Shown: positions 51,511-61,622 of the stretch, piece after piece
Layout of the letters: each line of letters begins with the position of its first letter
Position numbering within the stretch: position 1 is the stretch's first letter
Assembly: GCF_024170505.1 (NCBI RefSeq)
Contig: NZ_JALJYG010000006.1
Span: forward strand, 62,001 to 126,000
Reading direction: 5' to 3'
Length of the DNA: 64,000 bases
DNA from: Methanocalculus alkaliphilus
Lineage (GTDB): Archaea; Halobacteriota; Methanomicrobia; Methanomicrobiales; Methanocorpusculaceae
Position numbers and translations under genes: made by a program
Notes under the pieces: generated by a model
The model's input: the letters and a program-made list of their open reading frames with translations, nothing else
Told to the model about the DNA's origin: nothing
Database searches by the model: none

Positions 51511-54417
51511 ATGAAAAGAATAGAGACGAAGTGGCTCATGGTGCTGCTTGCCATAGCCATGATGGTATCTCTGGTGACGGTGGTTAGCGCTGAACCAGAT
51601 ATTGAAGCTAATTATGGCTTCATCCCCAATTCGGGTGAAGCCAGTGTTTCGAAGGTGGAATTAACGACCTTTACCGAAGTTGCCCGGTACTATACGGCTC
51701 AGCGGTCAGATCCCGATCCCTATGACTGGCGAACCTCGCGTATCGCCATGGATAGGGACGGCAACGCCTGGGTTATCAATGTCGGGGCCGACGGTACAAA
51801 CCTGCAGGGCTCTATTGTCAGGATTCAGGCGGACACCACTGGCCTAGATACCAATTCGGATCCGCTCAATCCCAAGGACTTCAGCACTGACCAGGCTGTG
51901 CAGGTATTTCCTGTTGGGGAACCCGGTGAGATGCCCAGAGCCATTGCGATTGATGCTGATGGCTATATCTGGGTTGGGTTCTACAGCGGCGGATACCTGC
52001 AGAAGTATCGGTATGATGAGGATGCACCTCTACCTCAGGATAGACTTACCCCTATTGGAGATCAATTCCAGTTTACCACCAACATCAAGTTCTACGAGAT
52101 GAAGTTCGCCCCGGACGCAACGGACGGAACTCTCTGGATATCCAGCCGCAGCTCAACTCCAGATAGACCGGGAACCCAGGGCATTTTCAGCTTTAATGGA
52201 ACAACTTTTACTTTAGAACGTGAAGTTAACCCCTACTCGTTGCTTATTGCCGATGACGGCACGGTGTATGCCACGGCGTACAGCAATGAACTGCATATTC
52301 GCGATCCCGATACCGGCGCCTGGAGCGTCGTAATCATCAGCGGTTCCAGTCAGAACCGGGGCATGGCCTTTGACGATTATGGCAGGATCTGGATAGCCAG
52401 CACCGTTGGCACAACTGGTGGTACTGTCGTTTACTCGTATAATATCACAGCAAAAACCCCTGGCCCCACATACACACTCACCAATGGCACGACGCCGGTG
52501 GGTGTTGGGAAGGATGCTGCAGGGAACATGTGGGCAGTCTGCCGGAGCGATGCGATGGCTCAGGGCTGGATAGAGGGCTTTAACCCTGAAAACCAGGATA
52601 AAGTCGGCGCAATTCAGGTTGGCCACCGCCCCTATGCCTATGGCGACTTTGTTGTGGTCGCACCGCCCAAGGGCAAGATATGCGGCACAAAATACGAGGA
52701 TTTCTGGACAGGTGTAAAAAACCGAGAAACAATTGGTGGCTGGATCATTTATTTGTTTGACGAAGAACTCGTTGAACTGGCTCAGACAGAGACTGATGAA
52801 TATGGCAACTACTGTTTCGAAAATCTCCAGTATGGCACCTACTATGTCTATGAACAATGGGATGACTGCTATGCTTCAATTGACCCAGCATCAGGCTTCC
52901 ACGAGGTTGAACTTAATAGTGTCAATGGCGAGGTATATGAAATAAAAGGTAAGGATTTTGTTAACAGGAGAGGTAAAATCCAGGGTATAAAGGTCAACTG
53001 GGATGGTGAGGGCACCTTTGATCCTCAAGTGAATCCAATCTCTGATGTGCTGATCCTCCTCTACAAGGGCGAGCCTGCCAACGGTGAGCCCAATGTAGAT
53101 GATGCGTTTAAATCAACAACAACTGACGACAAAGGCTTCTATGCGTTCGATGAGCTTTGTCCGGATATCTACTACGTCTACGAAAAACTCGATGAAGACT
53201 GGAAGCAGACGTACCCTGCAAGCGGTTTCTACGTAGTTGAACTTGAGGCCGGTGTTCGTGCAACCGGAAAGCATTTCGGCAACAGGGAGTTAATAGAGAA
53301 GCTTACCGTCACCAAGACCGTGGAGACCTCGTTCACCCGAGAACACTTCTGGGACATTGCCAAGAAAGTTGAAACCGAAAACGGACTTGAGCTTGACGGC
53401 ATCCCCAAGATCTGGCTCTACACGAACGGTGACGGCAATGAAACCGCAACCTGGAAGGTTGATGTGACCTACGATGGCTTCAAGGACCGCGAATTCAAGG
53501 TAAATGGCACAATAACCATCGAGAATACCGGCGACGTTGATGCTGTAATCACCGGCATTAATGATTTCCTTGCTGGAACGCTGATTAACGTTGATTTCGG
53601 CGTTACATTCCCATATACGCTGCCTTTCGGGGATACCCTGACATGCACCTACGAAGTAGATGTCGAAGAGAAAGTTGAAGTCGTTAACGAAGTAACGGTC
53701 ACCACTGAGCGGGATGAGTATTTCGCAGACGCAGAGATCGTCTGGTGCGACGACCCGACCACTGAAATTAACAAGACCGTCACCATCGTTGATGACAGCG
53801 AATTCTTAGAAGAAGAGGATGAGCTCGGCACAGCGACTGCCCCGTACGGAGTCACATATACCTACGATAAAGACTTTGCATGGGCGGACTACGGTGCTGA
53901 TAACTGCGGTTCATTTGCCTACGACAACACCGCCACCATCTTCGAGACAGAGCAATCTGCCTCTGCCACGCTCAAAGTGAACGTCCAGAAATATGTCTTC
54001 GACGGCGAGACTGCCTGGGCTGCGAATGGGACTAAGCCTCTCGAACTCAGGTACACCGATAGGGGCAACTGGGCGACCTACGTTAAGTATGAAGCAGGAA
54101 AGAAAACAACATTGTTCGCCGGGCAGACCATTCCTGTTGGCGAAGTAACGTTCTCGGCATGTGATGGCGAGGAAGTTACTATCACCGTCACGCTGGCGGA
54201 TGGTTGGGACTTTGAGGATGTCGGCGAGAACCTCAAGGTTCAGGATTATGAAATAGCCCCGAGCGGGAACCCGGCACCCGGGCGTTTTGATCACAAGTTC
54301 ACTGTGGATTCAGAAGTGAAATCCTTTGACATCACAGTCCCCTGCAACAACTTCTATGGTGTCCACGTGAACGTCGGGCAGTGGATTCCCGACCCAACCT
54401 TCGGTCCATTATACTAG
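51511..54417 (+). CDS. Large secreted protein: beta-propeller, two SdrD-B-like domains, DUF11-like repeats
   Basis: A 968-residue protein with signal peptide (MKRIETKWLMVLLAIAMMV, cleavage near SAEP). Residues 60-385 form propeller-like repeats (RIAMDRDGNAWVINVG, IAIDADGYIWVGFYSG, IADDGTVYATAY, GKDAAGNMWAVC). Two SdrD-B-like domains follow at about 391-485 and 491-590, each with DEYGNYCF or DDKGFYAF and PASGF. Then come beta-rich domains with TVTKTVETSF and ENTGDVDAVI. No C-terminal anchor or sorting signal is seen, so it may be released or held by other proteins. It is AT-richer than neighbours (24 of 60 G or C in 52741-52800), suggesting transfer. Confidence 0.85.
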   Translation: MKRIETKWLMVLLAIAMMVSLVTVVSAEPDIEANYGFIPNSGEASVSKVELTTFTEVARYYTAQRSDPDPYDWRTSRIAMDRDGNAWVINVGADGTNLQGSIVRIQADTTGLDTNSDPLNPKDFSTDQAVQVFPVGEPGEMPRAIAIDADGYIWVGFYSGGYLQKYRYDEDAPLPQDRLTPIGDQFQFTTNIKFYEMKFAPDATDGTLWISSRSSTPDRPGTQGIFSFNGTTFTLEREVNPYSLLIADDGTVYATAYSNELHIRDPDTGAWSVVIISGSSQNRGMAFDDYGRIWIASTVGTTGGTVVYSYNITAKTPGPTYTLTNGTTPVGVGKDAAGNMWAVCRSDAMAQGWIEGFNPENQDKVGAIQVGHRPYAYGDFVVVAPPKGKICGTKYEDFWTGVKNRETIGGWIIYLFDEELVELAQTETDEYGNYCFENLQYGTYYVYEQWDDCYASIDPASGFHEVELNSVNGEVYEIKGKDFVNRRGKIQGIKVNWDGEGTFDPQVNPISDVLILLYKGEPANGEPNVDDAFKSTTTDDKGFYAFDELCPDIYYVYEKLDEDWKQTYPASGFYVVELEAGVRATGKHFGNRELIEKLTVTKTVETSFTREHFWDIAKKVETENGLELDGIPKIWLYTNGDGNETATWKVDVTYDGFKDREFKVNGTITIENTGDVDAVITGINDFLAGTLINVDFGVTFPYTLPFGDTLTCTYEVDVEEKVEVVNEVTVTTERDEYFADAEIVWCDDPTTEINKTVTIVDDSEFLEEEDELGTATAPYGVTYTYDKDFAWADYGADNCGSFAYDNTATIFETEQSASATLKVNVQKYVFDGETAWAANGTKPLELRYTDRGNWATYVKYEAGKKTTLFAGQTIPVGEVTFSACDGEEVTITVTLADGWDFEDVGENLKVQDYEIAPSGNPAPGRFDHKFTVDSEVKSFDITVPCNNFYGVHVNVGQWIPDPTFGPLY

Positions 54418-54456
54418 ACATCCTGTACCGATCTCTGAATGAACAAAGCAGATCCC

Positions 54457-54477
54457 GGGATGGGGAAACCCCCCATC
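54457..54477 (+). repeat. Hairpin after the surface protein gene
   Basis: GATGGGG pairs with CCCCATC around aaacc about 40 nt after the stop. It precedes the main terminator hairpin and may help protect the mRNA 3' end. Confidence 0.45.
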
Positions 54478-54508
54478 TCCAGGATTTGTTACACACTTAA
54501 AAGAAAAC

Positions 54509-54553
54509 GGGGGGAGGGATACGAAACACCCATCCCCCCTCTTCTCTCTTTTT
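54509..54553 (+). terminator. Hairpin and T-rich terminator of the surface protein gene
   Basis: GGGGGGAGGGAT and ACCCATCCCCCC form a long GC-rich stem with one bulge, followed by the pyrimidine run tcttctctctttttg. This is the best intrinsic-type terminator in the window. From here to 54638 I see nothing else; the rest of the gap is the end of the convergent cobA gene region. Confidence 0.75.
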
Positions 54554-54638
54554 GATCACCCCTCGGAGCGGCGAGTGCATCCTTTTCTCTCAGCAACGCC
54601 ACTTCAAAAAAAACGTACCTCCCGAAGATCCCGGCTGC

Positions 54639-55406
54639 TCACCGGCTCCCGGTGTCCCTGCTCCACGCCCCCTCGCTCCCGTCGCGATAGAGCGAGACGA
54701 CCTCCCCGATGACGATGATGGCCGGGGGCTTTACCCCTGATTCTTCCGCCTTCTTTGTTATATCTGCAAGTGTTCCTGTGGTGACCCGCTGATCCGGCCG
54801 GAACCCGCGTTCGATGATCGCAACCGGCTTTGTCCCTGCCATCCCATGTTCAATGAGCGACCCGGTGATCACCGGGAGATTCTTCACGCCCATCAGGATG
54901 ACGATGGTGCCGGGTGATCCCGCAAGCCACTTCCAGTCGATGGCCGACTCCTCCTTGGTCGGATCTTCATGCCCGGTGAGGAAGGTGACCTGGCTTGCCC
55001 ATGTCCGGTGGGTGACCGGGATGCCGACACATTCGGGGACGGCGACGGCGCTTGTGATCCCCGGGACGACCTCAACGGTGATGTTATGCTCCCTGAGCAC
55101 CTCCATCTCCTCCCCTCCACGGCCGAAGACGAATGAGTCGCCGCCCTTCAGCCGGACGACCCGGTATCCCTTCTTTGCCCGGTCCACCATCAGGCTCTCG
55201 ATCTCGTCCTGGGTGAGGGTGTGCGCCCCCCCGAACTTGCCGCAGTTGATCTTCTCTGCGGATGCCGGCAATGAGGCCAGAATCTCTTCTCCCGGCAGCT
55301 GATCATAGAGGATGACCTCTGCTGCATCGATCACCTCGCGTGCCCGAAATGTCAGAAGCCCAAGGCCGCCGGGCCCCGAACCAACAAGATATACAATTCC
55401 GCTCAT
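54639..55406 (-). CDS. cobA: Uroporphyrinogen-III C-methyltransferase
   Basis: A 255-residue SUMT that methylates uroporphyrinogen III twice to precorrin-2. It has VYLVGSGPGGLGLLTFRARE at the N-terminus, ILYDQLPGEEIL, RLKGGDSFVFGRGGEEMEVL and EVVPGITSAVAVPECVGIP. It is the branch point to siroheme, cobamides and coenzyme F430. Its start overlaps hemC by 4 nt. Downstream, where hemD often lies, there is no gene on this strand before the window region of the surface protein. Confidence 0.96.
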   Translation of the reverse strand: MSGIVYLVGSGPGGLGLLTFRAREVIDAAEVILYDQLPGEEILASLPASAEKINCGKFGGAHTLTQDEIESLMVDRAKKGYRVVRLKGGDSFVFGRGGEEMEVLREHNITVEVVPGITSAVAVPECVGIPVTHRTWASQVTFLTGHEDPTKEESAIDWKWLAGSPGTIVILMGVKNLPVITGSLIEHGMAGTKPVAIIERGFRPDQRVTTGTLADITKKAEESGVKPPAIIVIGEVVSLYRDGSEGAWSRDTGSR

Positions 55407-56296
55407 GGTTTCTCCAGTCCTAGTGTCGTCTTTGCCTCACGTATCAGGTCGGCTGCGGCATCCCTCAGCTCACGGCCGGTGAAGCGTGCATCGTCAATAT
55501 CATCAACTCTCCGTTCAATCCGCTCGGATCTCGATCCGTCAAGGGAGAGGATCTCAGCGATGAGGTAGCGATCCCGGCAGAAGATCCCCTGGGGGGTGAA
55601 GCAGCCACCTCCCACCTCCTCCATAACCGCCCGTTCGATCATCGTATCCATGCGTGTCTCCGGATGGTCGAGGGGTGCAAGTGCGTCCTTCAAAACGGTA
55701 TCATCCCTGCAGACGATGGCGATGGTTCCCTGGTTTGGTGCTGGAACGAACTGTGTCACAGGAAGCCGGATACCATTGATCTGCATCCCCATCCTGACCA
55801 GTCCTGCCTCGGCGAGCATGATCGCGTCATAGTCCCCGTCCCTGAGTTTTCTGATCCGGGTATCGATATTCCCCCGCAGCTCCCGGATCTCGAGATCCGG
55901 ATCATGCCGCAGGAGCTGGGCCCGCCGCCGCGTGCTTGATGTCCCGATGTTTGCGATCTCATCAAGGGGTGTATCAAAAGCGAGATAGTCCGTTGGCGGG
56001 TCACGGGGGAGGATGGCCGGGGTGGCAAGCCCTTCCGGCCGGAGTGCGGGGATATCCTTCATGCTGTGGACGGCGACATCGATCTCGCCCCGGAGGATCG
56101 CATCATCGAGTGCCCGGACAAAGATACCCTGGCCACCGACCTGATGAAGCGGGACAGTCGTATCGGCATCTCCTTCGGTTCTGATGATCGTCGTCTCGGT
56201 TTTGAGACCTCGTTCTGCCAGGAGGCGGGAGACGATCTCGGTCTGGCGCATCGCAAGGGCGCTCCCCCGTGTCCCGATTCGGATCAGTTGAGGCAT
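55403..56296 (-). CDS. hemC: Hydroxymethylbilane synthase
   Basis: A 297-residue porphobilinogen deaminase. It has [21 protein letters not shown] at the N-terminus, [31 protein letters not shown] and the dipyrromethane-bearing Cys in [14 protein letters not shown]. The length is standard. It overlaps hemL (13 nt) and cobA (4 nt) in the operon. Confidence 0.97.
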   Translation of the reverse strand: MPQLIRIGTRGSALAMRQTEIVSRLLAERGLKTETTIIRTEGDADTTVPLHQVGGQGIFVRALDDAILRGEIDVAVHSMKDIPALRPEGLATPAILPRDPPTDYLAFDTPLDEIANIGTSSTRRRAQLLRHDPDLEIRELRGNIDTRIRKLRDGDYDAIMLAEAGLVRMGMQINGIRLPVTQFVPAPNQGTIAIVCRDDTVLKDALAPLDHPETRMDTMIERAVMEEVGGGCFTPQGIFCRDRYLIAEILSLDGSRSERIERRVDDIDDARFTGRELRDAAADLIREAKTTLGLEKP

Positions 56297-57528
56297 GAGG
56301 AGAAGGCCCCGGCAATACTGCTGATATCCTCGTCCGTATGGGTCGATGATATGAAACAGGATTCAAACTGCGCAGGCGGGAAGAAGATGCCCGATGCGAG
56401 TGACTTTTTCCAGAAGGCTCCAAATCGGGTGGTATCGCTCTCCTTTGCCTCGGTATAGTTCTCTGGCGGGGCATTCCTGAAGAAGTAGGTGAACATGGAT
56501 CCGGTCCTGACAAATGAGCCGTCTGCGGTTCCTGGAATGCTCTCTTCAATGACCCGTGCCTGTTCGTCAAGCCGGGTGTAGAATGCCGGGTCGCCTCTCA
56601 GCAGGTCGATGGTGGCAATGCCTGCTGCAAGGGAGAGCGGGTTTCCATTGAAGGTGCCTGCCTGGTAGACCGGGCCTGCCGGGGCGATCATCTCCATGAT
56701 CTCCCTCTTTCCGCCGAATGCACCAATCGGGAGGCCGCCGCCGATGATCTTCCCGAGTGTGGTGAGATCTGGTGTCACTCCATACTGTTCCTGTGCACCA
56801 CCAATGCCGAGGCGATACCCGGTGATCACCTCGTCGAAGATGAGCAGGACGTCATGCTCTTCGGTGATCGCCCGCACCTCCTTCAGGTACTCCTTCTCCG
56901 GGAGGATCGTCCCGACATTGCCCATCACCGGTTCGATGATGAATGCGGCGATATCCGTGTCTTCACTCAGTATGGTCGCAAGTGCCTCAGCGTCATTGTA
57001 CGGGACCTGCCCGGTCAGCTCAGCGACAGCCGGGGGAACTCCTGCCGAGTCAGGGATCCCAAGCGTCGTCGCGCCTGATCCCGCCTTGATCAGGACGCTG
57101 TCATGGGCGCCGTGAAATCCCCCTTCGATCTTGAGGATCTTCTTCCTGCCTGTATAGCCACGGGCGAGCCGGATCGCTGCCATCGTCGCCTCTGCACCGC
57201 TTGAGACGCACCGCACCATCTCAATACCCCTGTGATCCCGGATGAGCCGCTCGGCCATCAGGATCTCAAGCTCGGTCGGTGTTCCATAGAGCCATCCCTT
57301 CTCAAGCTGGCTTCGTATGGCGTCTGCCACCTGGTTATGTGCATGGCCGAGGATGAGCGGACCGTACCCGAGGCAGCAGTCGATGAGTTCATCCCCATCG
57401 CATGTGCTGATACGGGACCCTTTCCCTGCGTCTGTATAGAAGGGGTATGGCTTAATCGCCCTGACCGGGCTGCTGACGCCTCCGGGGAGGAGGGATACTG
57501 CTCGACTGAATAACTCATCACTTCTCAT
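56284..57528 (-). CDS. hemL: Glutamate-1-semialdehyde 2,1-aminomutase
   Basis: About 414 residues from [20 protein letters not shown] at 57528, chosen because GGTGG precedes it and it gives the usual N-terminus. PLP-enzyme motifs are [33 protein letters not shown], the Schiff-base Lys in [19 protein letters not shown], and [13 protein letters not shown]. It converts GSA to 5-aminolevulinate. It overlaps hemB by 11 nt and hemC by 13 nt. Confidence 0.97.
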   Translation of the reverse strand: MRSDELFSRAVSLLPGGVSSPVRAIKPYPFYTDAGKGSRISTCDGDELIDCCLGYGPLILGHAHNQVADAIRSQLEKGWLYGTPTELEILMAERLIRDHRGIEMVRCVSSGAEATMAAIRLARGYTGRKKILKIEGGFHGAHDSVLIKAGSGATTLGIPDSAGVPPAVAELTGQVPYNDAEALATILSEDTDIAAFIIEPVMGNVGTILPEKEYLKEVRAITEEHDVLLIFDEVITGYRLGIGGAQEQYGVTPDLTTLGKIIGGGLPIGAFGGKREIMEMIAPAGPVYQAGTFNGNPLSLAAGIATIDLLRGDPAFYTRLDEQARVIEESIPGTADGSFVRTGSMFTYFFRNAPPENYTEAKESDTTRFGAFWKKSLASGIFFPPAQFESCFISSTHTDEDISSIAGAFSSCLN

Positions 57529-58498
57529 GTAACCACCGTGCGACATCTTCTGCAAAGTATGTAATGATCAGGCCCGCCCCCGCTCTCTTGATCGAGATGA
57601 GGGACTCAAGGACAACTTTTTCTTCATCGATCCATCCGTTAGCGGCAGCTGCCTTGATCATGGCATACTCCCCGCTCACCTGGTAGGCGGCGACCGGGAG
57701 GCCGAGTGCCGTGATCTCCCTGATGATATCAAGATAGAGCCCCGCCGGCTTCACCATCAGGATATCAGCCCCCTCTTCTGCATCAAGGAGCGACTCCCGG
57801 TATGCCTCGTTTCTGTTTGCCGGGTCCATCTGGTAGGTGGAGCGGTCGCCCTGGCAGCATCCCGAATCAGCCGCCTCCCTGAAGGGGCCGTAGAGCGCGC
57901 TCGCAAATTTTGTCGAATACGAGAGGATTGGAATCGCGGAGAAGCCTTCTCCGTCAAGAGCCTCCCGAATCGCCATCACCTGCCCATCCAGCATACAGGA
58001 GGGCGCCACCATCTCTGCTCCTGCCCGTGCATGGCTGACTGCAATCCGTCCCATCAGGTCAAGGGAGAGATCATTGTCGAGCTCAGGGCAGTCTCCGCAC
58101 TCCGTGATGATCCCGCAATGGCCATGATCGGTGTACTCGCATGCACAGACATCAGTGATGACGAGCATCTCCGGCAGTTGAGATCGGATCAGTCGGACCG
58201 CCTGCTGGATGATCCCGTTGTCTGCATAGGCCGATGCTGCACCCGGATCCTTCTCGTTGGGGATGCCAAAGAGGATCACCGCCCTGATACCTGCGGAAGA
58301 GAGCCGTCTGATCGCCTCCGGGAGGTCTCTGAGGGGTAGCCTCGACTGCCCGGGCATCGAGGGGATGGGGGCAGGGTGCTGGATCGTCTCATCAATGAAG
58401 AGCGGGGCGATGAGATCGTCTGTTGTAAGGTTCGTCTCCCTCACCAGAGGCTGCAATTTTCGGGCTCTGAGTCTTCTCAATCGTGTCGTCGGAAACAT
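57518..58498 (-). CDS. hemB: Porphobilinogen synthase
   Basis: A 326-residue ALA dehydratase. It has [19 protein letters not shown], the zinc-type cysteine loop [32 protein letters not shown], the Schiff-base Lys region [16 protein letters not shown], and [15 protein letters not shown]. The three-Cys site indicates a zinc-dependent enzyme. It overlaps hemA by 22 nt and hemL by 11 nt. Confidence 0.97.
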   Translation of the reverse strand: MFPTTRLRRLRARKLQPLVRETNLTTDDLIAPLFIDETIQHPAPIPSMPGQSRLPLRDLPEAIRRLSSAGIRAVILFGIPNEKDPGAASAYADNGIIQQAVRLIRSQLPEMLVITDVCACEYTDHGHCGIITECGDCPELDNDLSLDLMGRIAVSHARAGAEMVAPSCMLDGQVMAIREALDGEGFSAIPILSYSTKFASALYGPFREAADSGCCQGDRSTYQMDPANRNEAYRESLLDAEEGADILMVKPAGLYLDIIREITALGLPVAAYQVSGEYAMIKAAAANGWIDEEKVVLESLISIKRAGAGLIITYFAEDVARWLHEK

Positions 58499-59751
58499 AG
58501 TCTCTCTCCTTTTGTTATCGCATCGACGATGCCTTCGGCGGTCTCGAGATCACACTCCTCCGCACAGGTCCTGACCGACATCGTCGCATCGGCGAGGATC
58601 TTCCCTGTCAGGACGCGTGTCAGGTCATCGATGACCTGGATGACCTTCGGATCCGCCGACCCGATACGGTTGATCGCCTTATCCCGCTCACGGATGCGGA
58701 TCGCCTCAGCCCATGTATGCAGTGCTGCAATGGTATCATTTGCTGCGGCACGGTTGATCCTCCGGATGAAGGTGTCGAGTTCGGACTCGATGAGGGAGCG
58801 GATTGTCTCTGCCTCATTTTTTCTTGCCTCAAGGTTCTCTTCAGATATTGACCGGAGATCATCAATGGTGAAGAGGTGGACGCCCGGGATCTCCCGGAGA
58901 GCATCTTCGGTATCCCGCGGCTGTGCAATATCGATGATGATGAGGGGCCTGGGCTTCTCATCAAGCGGCCATCTTCGTCCCGCCATCGCATCTGCAAGTT
59001 CGTCCCGTTTGATCACGATATGCGGGGCTGCTGTGCAGGAGATGACAACATCCGAGAGGGTGATGACCGGGAAGAGCTCTTTGAAGGTGATGGCTTTTCC
59101 CCCGATCTCTTCTGCCAGCTCAACTGCCCGTTCATGGGTCCGGTTTGTCACATAGATGGCGGTGAGATCCTTCTCCCTGAGTGCTTTTGTGACGAGCCGG
59201 CCCATCTCTCCGGTCCCGATGACGAGGATATGGCGGTTCTTCAGGGTGCCGAGGAGCTCTTCTGCCAGCTTGACGGCGGCAGAACCGATGGAGACCGATC
59301 CCCTGTTGATCATCGTCGTCTGCCTGACCGAGACACCGAAATGAATCGCCGTGTTGATGCTGATATCGATCGCCTGGCTGTTCCCGCCGGCGGCCGTTGA
59401 GGTGAGGAGGGCTTTTCGCATCTGGCCGAGGATCTGATCCTCACCGACGATCATCGAGTTGATCCCGCTTGCGAGGCCGAGGAGGTGGCGGAGTGCGCCA
59501 AGGCCATGATGAATGGTGAACCTGGTCCTTCCAAGGCTCTGCATGAAACGGGCGAGGTCCTGGGGATCTCCCTGGACGAGGACCTCGACGCGGTTGCAGG
59601 TCTGGAGGAGGAGGACGCCTTTGTATCGTGAGCGTGCCTGCCTGATGAACTCCTCCTCATCCGGAAACCGGAACTCTTCCAGCTCCTTCTGGCTGGCCGT
59701 CTGGTGATCGAGGCCGGCGATTGCGATCGGGACGAGGAGGCCGTCACTCAT
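58477..59751 (-). CDS. hemA: Glutamyl-tRNA reductase
   Basis: About 424 residues from the second ATG at 59751, which has GAGGT at a better distance than the ATG at 59757. It has the catalytic Cys in LLQTCNRVEVLVQG, HLLGLASGINSMIVGEDQILGQ, VLVIGTGEMGRLV-like NADPH site (HILVIGTGEMGRLVTKAL) and a C-terminal dimerization helix. It makes glutamate-1-semialdehyde from Glu-tRNA, the first committed step. It overlaps the precorrin-2 dehydrogenase gene upstream by 8 nt and hemB downstream. Confidence 0.96.
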   Translation of the reverse strand: MSDGLLVPIAIAGLDHQTASQKELEEFRFPDEEEFIRQARSRYKGVLLLQTCNRVEVLVQGDPQDLARFMQSLGRTRFTIHHGLGALRHLLGLASGINSMIVGEDQILGQMRKALLTSTAAGGNSQAIDISINTAIHFGVSVRQTTMINRGSVSIGSAAVKLAEELLGTLKNRHILVIGTGEMGRLVTKALREKDLTAIYVTNRTHERAVELAEEIGGKAITFKELFPVITLSDVVISCTAAPHIVIKRDELADAMAGRRWPLDEKPRPLIIIDIAQPRDTEDALREIPGVHLFTIDDLRSISEENLEARKNEAETIRSLIESELDTFIRRINRAAANDTIAALHTWAEAIRIRERDKAINRIGSADPKVIQVIDDLTRVLTGKILADATMSVRTCAEECDLETAEGIVDAITKGERLCFRRHD

Positions 59752-60370
59752 GGGCATACCTCAGAAGTGCAGATCGGATCGTCTCGTCCCTGGCTCTGGT
59801 AAGCCCCAGGGTGATCTCCGGGTCCTCCGCTGCCTCCCTGAGCCTCCGCCGCCGCTCCTCCTCCGGGAGATCGGTCTTCTTCAATGCCTCGCGCAGGGTG
59901 CGCTGAAGATCGATCATTGCATCCGTCTCCGGTGCAATTGCTTCAAACCGTTCCCTGAGGAGCCGTGCAACAACAGGGCTTCCCCCTGATGTGGCGAATC
60001 CGATGATGAGGTTCTCGCCACGGACCATCGAGGGGATCATGACATCGCCGGCCCTGCCGTCGGCATTGTTGAAGAGGCACCCCTCCTCTGCTGCGATCCC
60101 CCCGATCCGGTCATTGATCGCCTTGCTGGAGGTTGCTGCTATCGTGAGAAACGCACCCCTGAGGTATGCTCTGATCTCGTCATCATGCATCCGGGAGATG
60201 TCTGCCTCTATCTGCGTAATCGGAAGGTCGGTGATCGGATCTGAGAAGCTCCGGCTGATCACCGAGACGTCCGCCTCTCCGGCGAAGTACCGGGCTTTTC
60301 GTGTGGCAACCGTACCTCCGCCGAAGATGATGACTTTCTTATCTGTACAATCGATGATCAGGGGGATCAT
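59744..60370 (-). CDS. Precorrin-2 dehydrogenase / sirohydrochlorin ferrochelatase-like (Met8p, CysG N-terminal type)
   Basis: A 208-residue protein. The NAD site is VIIFGGGTVATRKARYFAGEA at the N-terminus, followed by FLTIAATSSKAINDRIGGIA and GCLFNNADGRAGDVMIPSMV, then FATSGGSPVVARLLRERFEA. It oxidizes precorrin-2 to sirohydrochlorin, and may also insert iron. It is the first gene of the six-gene operon. The 152-bp gap upstream, to tRNA-Gly, probably holds both promoters. Confidence 0.94.
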   Translation of the reverse strand: MIPLIIDCTDKKVIIFGGGTVATRKARYFAGEADVSVISRSFSDPITDLPITQIEADISRMHDDEIRAYLRGAFLTIAATSSKAINDRIGGIAAEEGCLFNNADGRAGDVMIPSMVRGENLIIGFATSGGSPVVARLLRERFEAIAPETDAMIDLQRTLREALKKTDLPEEERRRRLREAAEDPEITLGLTRARDETIRSALLRYAHE

Positions 60371-60522
60371 TTCCTTTAGTTTTGTGATGCTGGACTATTA
60401 AGATGACGATTTTTCTGATAGGATGCTATTGCACGGGTATCTTTGTCAGAAGGCAGGGGGATTTCGATATGAATAAATATGGAGAGATCATATCTATTTA
60501 GGTCGCAGGGCACTGCCCCGAT

Positions 60523-60594
60523 GCGTCGATAGTGTAGTGGTTATCACTAGGCGTTGCCAACGCCTAAACCCGGGTTCGAGTCCCGGTCGACGCA
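60523..60594 (+). tRNA. tRNA-Gly (GCC)
   Basis: A clean cloverleaf: acceptor GCGTCGA/TCGACGC with discriminator A, anticodon stem AGGCG/CGCCT around TTGCCAA (anticodon GCC), and T arm with GGGTTCGAGTCCC. A TATA-like tatctattta at 60491-60500 lies about 28 nt before the 5' end. A T-rich tctcttcagttc stretch follows the 3' end. No intron. Confidence 0.97.
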
Positions 60595-60788
60595 CTCGCT
60601 CTTCTTCTCTTCAGTTCTTTCCGGTATCTGCCGAACTATCTCATCGGATTTGAGACATGGTGACGATACTCTTCATTGCGATGCAGTAAAGAGTGGTTGA
60701 ACCAGGACTATCCCCATCCGGTGTTCAGAGTGGCATGGGGAAGAGCTCGTCCGAAGACTGGTATTCCGAGTCTGGAAACAAAAAAAGA

Positions 60789-61280
60789 TTATTTGATAGT
60801 ATGCACCAGCTCCGGGATGATGGTGACGTTCCCGAACTCTTCTGTCGTGTTATCGGGGAAGGTGACCGTTGCGATCTCCGGGGCAAGATCAACCTTTACG
60901 AGGGGGGCAAACCAGTAATTCTCCAGTGCAGTGACCGCAGATGAGAAGTCAAGAACAGGAACTGTGTAGACTGTTCCCTCATGTGTATATCTGGTTTGGG
61001 CGAGTCTATCAACCGTAAACTGAACCGATCCCGATGTTACTTCCTTGATCTCAACCGGCCGGTTGTAGTTCCGTTCAAGGGCATGCTTCAGCTCCTTCTC
61101 AGGCTCTGCTATCCTGAGATAGACGGCGACACGCTCAATCCATGTCAGGGTGTAGTCAAATTGTATCTCCGCATCCCCGTTCTCCTCGATTGTCAGGGTG
61201 AAGCGGTCCGCGCTGAATGCTGCTGCCGGCAGAGCCAGGGAGATGATGAGGAGTATCGTGATAAGTACTGTCGATCGCAT
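60789..61280 (-). CDS. Secreted or lipid-facing protein of unknown function
   Basis: About 163 residues from MRSTVLITILLIISLALPAA at 61280, a clear signal peptide with cleavage near AFSA. An upstream ATG at 61331 would bury this signal. The mature part is beta-rich (RFTLTIEENGDAEIQFDYTL, YTVPVLDFSSAVTALENYWF) with no Cys or known motif. It is divergent from the membrane gene at 61359. The 194 bp between tRNA-Gly and its stop hold no convincing gene. Confidence 0.6.
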   Translation of the reverse strand: MRSTVLITILLIISLALPAAAFSADRFTLTIEENGDAEIQFDYTLTWIERVAVYLRIAEPEKELKHALERNYNRPVEIKEVTSGSVQFTVDRLAQTRYTHEGTVYTVPVLDFSSAVTALENYWFAPLVKVDLAPEIATVTFPDNTTEEFGNVTIIPELVHTIK

Positions 61281-61358
61281 GGGTATCACCTGTATGATGG
61301 TATCAATGGATATTATAGTATCAGGTCTCATATAGGTATTGTATCACGGGTGATTTGG

Positions 61359-61622
61359 ATGCAGATCAGATCAGGAGAACTTGCAGTATCGGCAATCACC
61401 ATCTGGATGGGGATCGTGATCTTCTTCATGATCCTTGCCGAGAGCCCTGATCTTGAGATCCTCTTCGTACTCGTCCTCATCGGGATGCTTGTGATCGCAC
61501 AGCTTGCGGATCCTGTTCATATCAGGCCGCTCTTTCTCAGGCGCCTCCGTTATATTATCGCCGCCGGCGTCATCCTCTTTGGTGCCATCGTCGTCCATAA
61601 AATTATGGAGATCATCAGTTGA
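61359..61622 (+). CDS. Small membrane protein preceding the DUF4129-like gene
   Basis: An 87-residue protein starting MQIRSGELAVSAITIWMGIV at 61359 with three hydrophobic segments (AITIWMGIVIFFMIL, ILFVLVLIGMLVIAQL, YIIAAGVILFGAIVVHKI). No family recognised. Its TGA overlaps the TTG start of the next gene, so it is the first gene of a coupled membrane cluster. It probably forms part of the same envelope-associated system. Confidence 0.65.
   Translation: MQIRSGELAVSAITIWMGIVIFFMILAESPDLEILFVLVLIGMLVIAQLADPVHIRPLFLRRLRYIIAAGVILFGAIVVHKIMEIIS

Noticed and set aside
60376-60420. C/D-box small RNA (GTGATGC ... AGATGAC ... CTGA)
   Set aside because: The spacing is too short for two guide segments and the D' box is missing.
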